This document shows positions 59,355-64,000 of a stretch of 64,000 nucleotides of DNA, one piece after another. Origin of the DNA: Sphingomonas cremea (GTDB taxonomy: Bacteria; Pseudomonadota; Alphaproteobacteria; Sphingomonadales; Sphingomonadaceae); the NCBI RefSeq assembly GCF_021502585.1, contig NZ_JAKFGM010000003.1:434001-498000 (forward strand), in the 5' to 3' direction. The notes under the pieces were generated by a model. The model did not search any database, had not been told where the DNA came from, and was given only the letters and a program-made list of their open reading frames with translations. The number at the start of each line of letters is the position of its first letter. Position 1 is the stretch's first letter. A program made the translations under genes and the position numbers.

Positions 59355-61387
59355 GACTCCGGACCGCCATGCTGTTTGCGGCGACGCTCGCATCTCCCGC
59401 CCTTGCGGAGTCAGCCAACAATCGCTTTGGCCCCGACGACCTGGCGCGGCTCGCTGACGTAACCGAACCCGAAGCATCGCCCGACGGCCGCTGGCTCGCC
59501 TACACCGTTACGACGACCAACGTCGATGCCGACGAGAAGCAGTCTGACTTGTGGCGGGTTAATTGGGACGGGAAAGAGCGGAAACCCCTTACGCAGACAC
59601 CGGACACGAATGAAACGCACCCGCAATGGAGTCCCGACCGCAAGAGCATTGCCTTTCTTTCCGACCGCGTTGGTGACGACGCCAAGACTCAGGTCTGGAT
59701 CATGGGCATCTCGGGCGGTGCACCGAGCCAAGTCACCGACTTCCCCGAAGGCGTAGAGGATTTCGTCTGGGCGCCGGACGGCCAGCGGCTTGCGATCATT
59801 GCGTGGGATCCCGAACGACCCAAGGGCGCGAAAAAGCCCAAGAACCCGCCGCCAATCGTTACCGACCGTTATCAGTTCAAGGAAGACTTCACCGGCTACC
59901 TGACTTCGCGCCGGAAGCATCTCTATCTGTTCGATCTCGCCTCAAAAAAGGCAGAGCTGCTGACGCCGGGCAACCATGACGAGCAGCTGCCTTCCTGGTC
60001 ACCGGACGGCCGCCAGATCGCCTATGTCACTAAACGCGGCAGCGATCCGGACCGGACACTCAACTACGACATCTATCTGATCGCATCCGAAGCCGGAGCG
60101 AAGGAGCGGCAGCTGACCCGCTTTCCTGGATCGGATCTCGATCCCTATTGGGAATCGCGGCCAACATGGAGTCCCGACGGCAAGACCATCGCCTATTTGA
60201 AGAGTGGCGAGGACAAGTGGATCTACTATGCGCCCTGGCAGCTAGCGCTCGTCGATGTGGCAAGCGGCAAGGAAAGCCTGCCAGCCCCGATCGATCGCAA
60301 TTTCTATAAGCCCCGCTGGTCGCCAGATGGTCGCTATGTGCTCGCCCTGGTCGAGCAAAATCGGGTGACACAACTGTCGCGGATCAACATCAAGGACGGC
60401 ACCGTTTCGCCGCTGACCCAGGGGCGGCGCTTCGACATCGACTTTTCAGTCGCGGCCGATGGGAGAATTGCCGTGCTAGGCGGCGACGCTCTGCATCCGC
60501 CCGAGCTATCCGCGATCGGGCCTGATGGCCCGCGTGCGCTTACCGATCATAACGATTGGCTCAAGACCAAGCGCCTTGCCCCGATCGAGCACATCGAATT
60601 CAATAGCGCGGACGGAACCAGGATCGAAGGCTTCCTGGTCAAGCCGATCGATTACAAGCCGGGGCGGCGCTACCCAACGATCCTGAGGATCCACGGCGGA
60701 CCGGTTTATCAATTCAGCGATGAATTCATGCCCGACTGGCAAGCCTATGCGGCCAGGGGCTTTGCCATTGTCGCCGCCAATCCGCGCGGCAGCTCCGGCC
60801 GCGGGTTCGACTTCGCCCGGGCAATCTACGCCGACTGGGGCAACAAGGACGTCGAGGACGTGTTGGCTGCGGTCGACCATGTTGTCCAACTGGGTGTCGC
60901 CGACCCGGCCCGGCTCGGGATTGGCGGACGCAGCTACGGGTCGATCCTGACCAACTATGTCATCGCCCGCGATCAGCGCTTCAAGGCGGCGGTCAGTGGC
61001 GCTGGTTCCGCAAACATGCTCGGCATGTATGGCTACGACCAATACACGCGTGAATATGAGTTGGAGCTGGGCACTCCCTGGGCCAATCGCGAAGCCTATG
61101 ATCGCGCCAGCTATCCGTTCCTCCACGCCGACCTGATATCCACACCGACGCTCTTTTATTGCGAGGAGAAGGATTTCAACGTGCCCTGCCTCGGAACCGA
61201 GCAAATGTATCAGGCATTGCGCTCGCGTGGCATTCCAACCCGGCTTGTGATCTACCCGGGCGAGAACCACCCCTTGACCGTGCCAAGCTATTTGCACGAC
61301 CGCATGCAGCGCCTGCTCGGCTGGTACGACCGTTTCCTCAAGCCGGGCGAACCGCAGGCCGGGACTATCGCGGAAACGACGCCTTGA
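59351..61387 (+). CDS. exported S9 family peptidase (acylaminoacyl-/dipeptidyl-peptidase-like)
   Basis: A 678-residue serine peptidase with signal peptide (TAMLFAATLASPALA). Propeller repeats span about 30-400 (ASPDGRWLAYTVTTT, WSPDRKSIAFLSD, WSPDGRQIAYVTK). The catalytic alpha/beta-hydrolase domain has the nucleophile in GIGGRSYGSILTN, the acid in CEEKDFNVPC and the His in PGENHPLTVP. Typical of S9C peptidases that free dipeptides or acyl-amino acids in the periplasm. GTG 59351 overlaps the stop of the metallohydrolase. It is convergent with the P1 peptidase. Confidence 0.88.
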   Translation: MRLRTAMLFAATLASPALAESANNRFGPDDLARLADVTEPEASPDGRWLAYTVTTTNVDADEKQSDLWRVNWDGKERKPLTQTPDTNETHPQWSPDRKSIAFLSDRVGDDAKTQVWIMGISGGAPSQVTDFPEGVEDFVWAPDGQRLAIIAWDPERPKGAKKPKNPPPIVTDRYQFKEDFTGYLTSRRKHLYLFDLASKKAELLTPGNHDEQLPSWSPDGRQIAYVTKRGSDPDRTLNYDIYLIASEAGAKERQLTRFPGSDLDPYWESRPTWSPDGKTIAYLKSGEDKWIYYAPWQLALVDVASGKESLPAPIDRNFYKPRWSPDGRYVLALVEQNRVTQLSRINIKDGTVSPLTQGRRFDIDFSVAADGRIAVLGGDALHPPELSAIGPDGPRALTDHNDWLKTKRLAPIEHIEFNSADGTRIEGFLVKPIDYKPGRRYPTILRIHGGPVYQFSDEFMPDWQAYAARGFAIVAANPRGSSGRGFDFARAIYADWGNKDVEDVLAAVDHVVQLGVADPARLGIGGRSYGSILTNYVIARDQRFKAAVSGAGSANMLGMYGYDQYTREYELELGTPWANREAYDRASYPFLHADLISTPTLFYCEEKDFNVPCLGTEQMYQALRSRGIPTRLVIYPGENHPLTVPSYLHDRMQRLLGWYDRFLKPGEPQAGTIAETTP

Positions 61388-61401
61388 AACGGACCCTTGA
61401 A

Positions 61402-62571
61402 TCAGCGCGGCGGCGCATAGCGGCCGTAGCGTTTGAGCAAGGCAATCAACTCGTCATGGGGAATAGCCTTGGCGTAATGACCTTCGGTCCCCACCATGTC
61501 GCGCGCCGCGACCATCGCGTTCACGATCGCTTCCTCAGTCGCTTGAACCGTAGCGGCAAAATAGGGATCCAACCCGTCATTGCCGAGGAATTCCGCTCGC
61601 CCCTTCGCAGCTCCGGTCAGCCCATCGCGGTTGGCAGTAGAGAAAGCGATGAAAATGTCGCCCGATCCATTGCCGGCATAGCTGCCCATGCGAGCCAGCC
61701 CCATCCCCGCCCGCTTGGCCAGCCGCTTGAGCTGGTGAGGAAGCAAAGGCGCGTCGGTTGCGACCACGATGATGATCGAGCCGGTGTCCGCCGCCTTCGG
61801 GTCGGGTTCGCTGTAGACGCGGTCGTTCCGGATGTGCTGGCCGACAGGCACCCCAGCAATGCGCAGGCTGTCGCGCAACCCGTAGTTGGCTTGCACCAAT
61901 ACTCCCACCGTAAAGCTGCTGTTGGTGCCGTCAGCAACCCGCCGCGAAGCGGTGCCGATGCCGCATTTGAATTCATGGCAAATCATGCCGGTGCCGCCGC
62001 CGACATTGCCTTCGGCAACCGGGCCACCCTTGGCTCCGGAGAGCGCCTGCTGAACATGTTCGGGACGAACATGGAAGCCGTTGATGTCGTTGAGATGGCC
62101 GTCCCAGGTCTCGGCTACTACCGGCAAAGACCACCAGTAACCGCTGGCGTCGGCGCCGCCCTCGCGGACGCGCCAGGCGATTGCGGCGTCCCGAACGACA
62201 CCAACGCTGTGCGTGTTGGTGAGCAGCACCGGCCCCTCCAACTGCCCGGATTCTTCAAGCCAGGCCGTGCCAGTCATCTCCCCATTGCCGTTCAGCGCAA
62301 ACCATGCCCCGAATGCGGGCGTATTCAGGCTGTCACGCCCGCGCGGCAGGATGGCGGTGACACCCGTGCGGATCTTGCGACCTTTGGACGGTTCGCCGGC
62401 AACATCGCCGATCAGCGTGACCTGGCCGACCGTAACGCCCGCGACGTCCGTGATGGCGTTGAGCGGGCCGGGCGTGCCGTCGAACGGTACGCCGAGATCG
62501 CGCGCGCGCGGCGAAGCCTGGGCGCAAACAGAACTAGCCAGCAAGGCCGCGGCAAGAATGGCTTTCATCAT
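61402..62571 (-). CDS. P1 (DmpA) family aminopeptidase
   Basis: A 389-residue exported Ntn-hydrolase-type peptidase with a signal peptide (MMKAILAAALLASSVCAQA). DmpA from Ochrobactrum is an L-aminopeptidase with D-amidase and D-esterase activity, and BapA members split beta-amino-acid peptides. The self-cleavage point is the Gly264-Ser265 pair in ADTGSIIIVVATDAPLLP, whose Ser becomes the N-terminal nucleophile. The conserved Asn-rich region EGNVGGGTGMICHEFKCGIG and TVGVLVQANYG are present. ATG 62571 or 62568 begins the signal peptide. It is divergent from the APC permease gene. Confidence 0.88.
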   Translation of the reverse strand: MMKAILAAALLASSVCAQASPRARDLGVPFDGTPGPLNAITDVAGVTVGQVTLIGDVAGEPSKGRKIRTGVTAILPRGRDSLNTPAFGAWFALNGNGEMTGTAWLEESGQLEGPVLLTNTHSVGVVRDAAIAWRVREGGADASGYWWSLPVVAETWDGHLNDINGFHVRPEHVQQALSGAKGGPVAEGNVGGGTGMICHEFKCGIGTASRRVADGTNSSFTVGVLVQANYGLRDSLRIAGVPVGQHIRNDRVYSEPDPKAADTGSIIIVVATDAPLLPHQLKRLAKRAGMGLARMGSYAGNGSGDIFIAFSTANRDGLTGAAKGRAEFLGNDGLDPYFAATVQATEEAIVNAMVAARDMVGTEGHYAKAIPHDELIALLKRYGRYAPPR

Positions 62572-62709
62572 GTCGTTGCGCCCCAGCCTCAAGAGTTTGA
62601 TCAACGTGGGTTAAGCGACGAACAATGTTGAATCCAGCCCGGAAAGACGGACAACTGGTTCAGCCTTGGCTAGCGGTATCGAAATCAGAACTTTGAAGGA
62701 TAGACAGAT

Positions 62710-64000
62710 ATGCCGAGACCCCCTCAATCCAGCGGTACGGCGGGTGACGGGGTGACCCAGCAGCGCCTTCTGGGTTTCTGGACCTGCACGGCCCTTGTGG
62801 TCGGCAACACCATCGGCATCGGTATCTTCCTTTTGCCGTCAGTGCTTGCTCCCTTTGGCTTGAACGCCTTGCTTGGCTGGGGCGTGACCGTCGCCGGTTG
62901 CCTGGTGCTTGCCCGGGCGTTCGCTCGGTTGGCCACGATCTTTCCCGACGCCGATGGCCCCTATGGCTACATTCGCCGCACTCTCGGGGACCGCCCGGCG
63001 TTCCTTGCGATCTGGTGCTACTGGCTGTCGCTGTGGATCACCAACGCAACAATCGCGGTAGGCGTCGTTGGCTATCTCCACGCCGTCGTGCCGGGGCTTG
63101 CAACTGTCGCGCCCCCATGGCTGTCAGCACTCAGCCTCCTCTGGCTATTTGTTGCCATCAACCTGCTCGGTGTGCGTGCAAGCGGCCCGGTGCAGATCCT
63201 GATGACCACGCTCAAGCTGCTGCCGATGGCGGCCGTCATCATTCTCGGCATTTGGCTGCTCGTCAGCGAACCTACCGCCTATGTGCGCAACTTGCCGGCA
63301 ACGCCGATCGCGCTGCCGCAGGTGATGGCGGCATCCACGATCGCACTGTTCGCGATGCTCGGTTTTGAGTCCGCCAGCGTACCGGCCGGTCGGGTCCGCG
63401 ATCCGGGCCGCACGATCCCTCGCGCAACGCTGGCAGGCACAGTGCTCACTGCAGTCATCTATATTACGGTTTCAGCCATTCCGATGCTGCTCATCCCGCA
63501 AGCGGAGCTGGCCAAATCAACCGCGCCCTTCGTCGACTTGCTGAACCGGCTGGGGGGCGTCGGAAGCGGTCGTTTATTGGCGCTGTTCGTAGTCATCAGC
63601 GGCCTTGGAGCGCTCAACGGCTGGACGCTGTTGGTCGGTGAGCTGACTCGAACCATGGCAGTCAACGGCGTGCTGCCGCCGATCTTCACACGTGAAGACC
63701 GTCGGGGTGCGCCGGCGGTAGCACTGGTTGTGACCGGCTTGCTGGCAAGCGCGATGGTGATGATGAATTACAGCAAGTCGCTGGTCCAAGGCTTCGCCTT
63801 CCTCAGCACGGTTGTAACCGCGGCGAATCTGCCGCTCTACCTGTGCGCAGCACTGGCGCTGATCGTGCTTAAATTGCGCGGTGAACGCCCTGCTACGCGT
63901 GACCTGCTGGTGCTTGGCGTATTGGGCACCGCTTATGCGGTATTTGCCTTCGTCGGCATGGGCAGCGAGCCGTTCCTTTGGGCGCTGGTACTCGGCGCTG
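62710..64000 (+). CDS. APC-family amino-acid permease (3' end outside window)
   Basis: A reading frame of 430 codons that is still open at the last base. About twelve hydrophobic helices are visible, starting with the unwound helix GNTIGIGIFLLPSVLAPFG that carries the substrate-binding Gly-x-Gly-x-F motif of APC transporters. Later family features are LFAMLGFESASVPAGRVRDP and GELTRTMAVNGVLPPIF. ATG 62710 follows GAAGGA by about 9 bases. The pattern recalls basic-amino-acid or agmatine antiporters (AdiC-like), but the substrate cannot be fixed. It could take up amino acids freed by the divergent P1 peptidase. Confidence 0.85.
   Translation, partial: MPRPPQSSGTAGDGVTQQRLLGFWTCTALVVGNTIGIGIFLLPSVLAPFGLNALLGWGVTVAGCLVLARAFARLATIFPDADGPYGYIRRTLGDRPAFLAIWCYWLSLWITNATIAVGVVGYLHAVVPGLATVAPPWLSALSLLWLFVAINLLGVRASGPVQILMTTLKLLPMAAVIILGIWLLVSEPTAYVRNLPATPIALPQVMAASTIALFAMLGFESASVPAGRVRDPGRTIPRATLAGTVLTAVIYITVSAIPMLLIPQAELAKSTAPFVDLLNRLGGVGSGRLLALFVVISGLGALNGWTLLVGELTRTMAVNGVLPPIFTREDRRGAPAVALVVTGLLASAMVMMNYSKSLVQGFAFLSTVVTAANLPLYLCAALALIVLKLRGERPATRDLLVLGVLGTAYAVFAFVGMGSEPFLWALVLGA

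Noticed and set aside
61159-62631. 490-codon plus-strand open frame over the S9 and P1 peptidase genes
   Set aside because: It runs across two real genes in a non-coding frame; the P1 self-cleavage motif and S9 catalytic residues are in the other frames.

Overview
The window is high-GC DNA with closely packed genes, many joined by 4-bp ATGA or GTGA overlaps. The gene content fits an alphaproteobacterium, most likely of the order Sphingomonadales. Supporting points are a 1549-residue NAD-glutamate dehydrogenase, an Mla-type transporter whose permease carries an N-terminal STAS-like domain, the lgt / MidA-like methyltransferase / pgeF block, several TonB- and peptidase-linked genes, and tRNA genes with encoded CCA. 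The taxonomic placement is inference. I see no insertion sequence, prophage or CRISPR array, and no gap above about 300 bases without a gene.

Layout. 1-9694 is a housekeeping and peptidase stretch: the tail of an unknown secreted protein, a DksA/TraR zinc-finger protein, oligopeptidase B, Xaa-Pro aminopeptidase, two tiny genes, tRNA-Thr(GGT), threonine aldolase, an EamA exporter and aminopeptidase N. 9729-13151 is a lipid-transport (Mla/MCE) operon. 13246-15802 is a three-gene set (CDP-alcohol phosphotransferase, nucleotidyltransferase, HAD phosphatase) whose chemistry fits together as a pathway to an unidentified phosphodiester. 15799-20264 (minus) holds a trans-sulfuration enzyme, pgeF, a GNAT, a MidA-like methyltransferase and lgt. 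20327-26946 has an acyl-CoA ligase, a degenerate molybdopterin-hydroxylase homologue, ferrochelatase, acetoacetyl-CoA reductase, a small RHH protein and an ATP-grasp protein. NAD-GDH, a PAS protein and tRNA-Thr(CGT) follow.

The standout region is 33302-47384. I read it as a D-glutamate / D-amino-acid peptide scavenging locus built round the two signature enzymes of the DgcN-DgcA pathway: DgcN (DUF1611, D-glutamate N-acetyltransferase) and DgcA (enolase-superfamily N-acetyl-D-glutamate racemase). They lie in two minus-strand operons. Operon 1 is TonB receptor, dgcN, YkvI-like transporter, serine hydrolase, D-aminoacylase-like amidohydrolase. Operon 2 is membrane-anchored serine hydrolase, dgcA, POT-type peptide transporter. 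An XRE-cupin regulator and a histone-deacetylase/acetylpolyamine-amidohydrolase-like enzyme diverge from operon 2. Both operon promoters carry the same motif overlapping the -35/-10 region, so the locus is probably one regulon. L-glutamate produced here could feed the NAD-GDH encoded nearby.

47415-49887 holds rfbC-rfbB-rfbA without rfbD. 50007-56803 is an IclR-controlled catabolic cluster (two class III aminotransferases, a P5C-dehydrogenase-like aldehyde dehydrogenase, a two-subunit CoA-transferase) with readable divergent promoters and a perfect palindromic operator. 56808-62571 adds a CehA/McbA-type metallohydrolase with a TolB-like propeller, an S9 peptidase and a DmpA-type P1 peptidase. 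The window ends inside an APC-family amino-acid permease.
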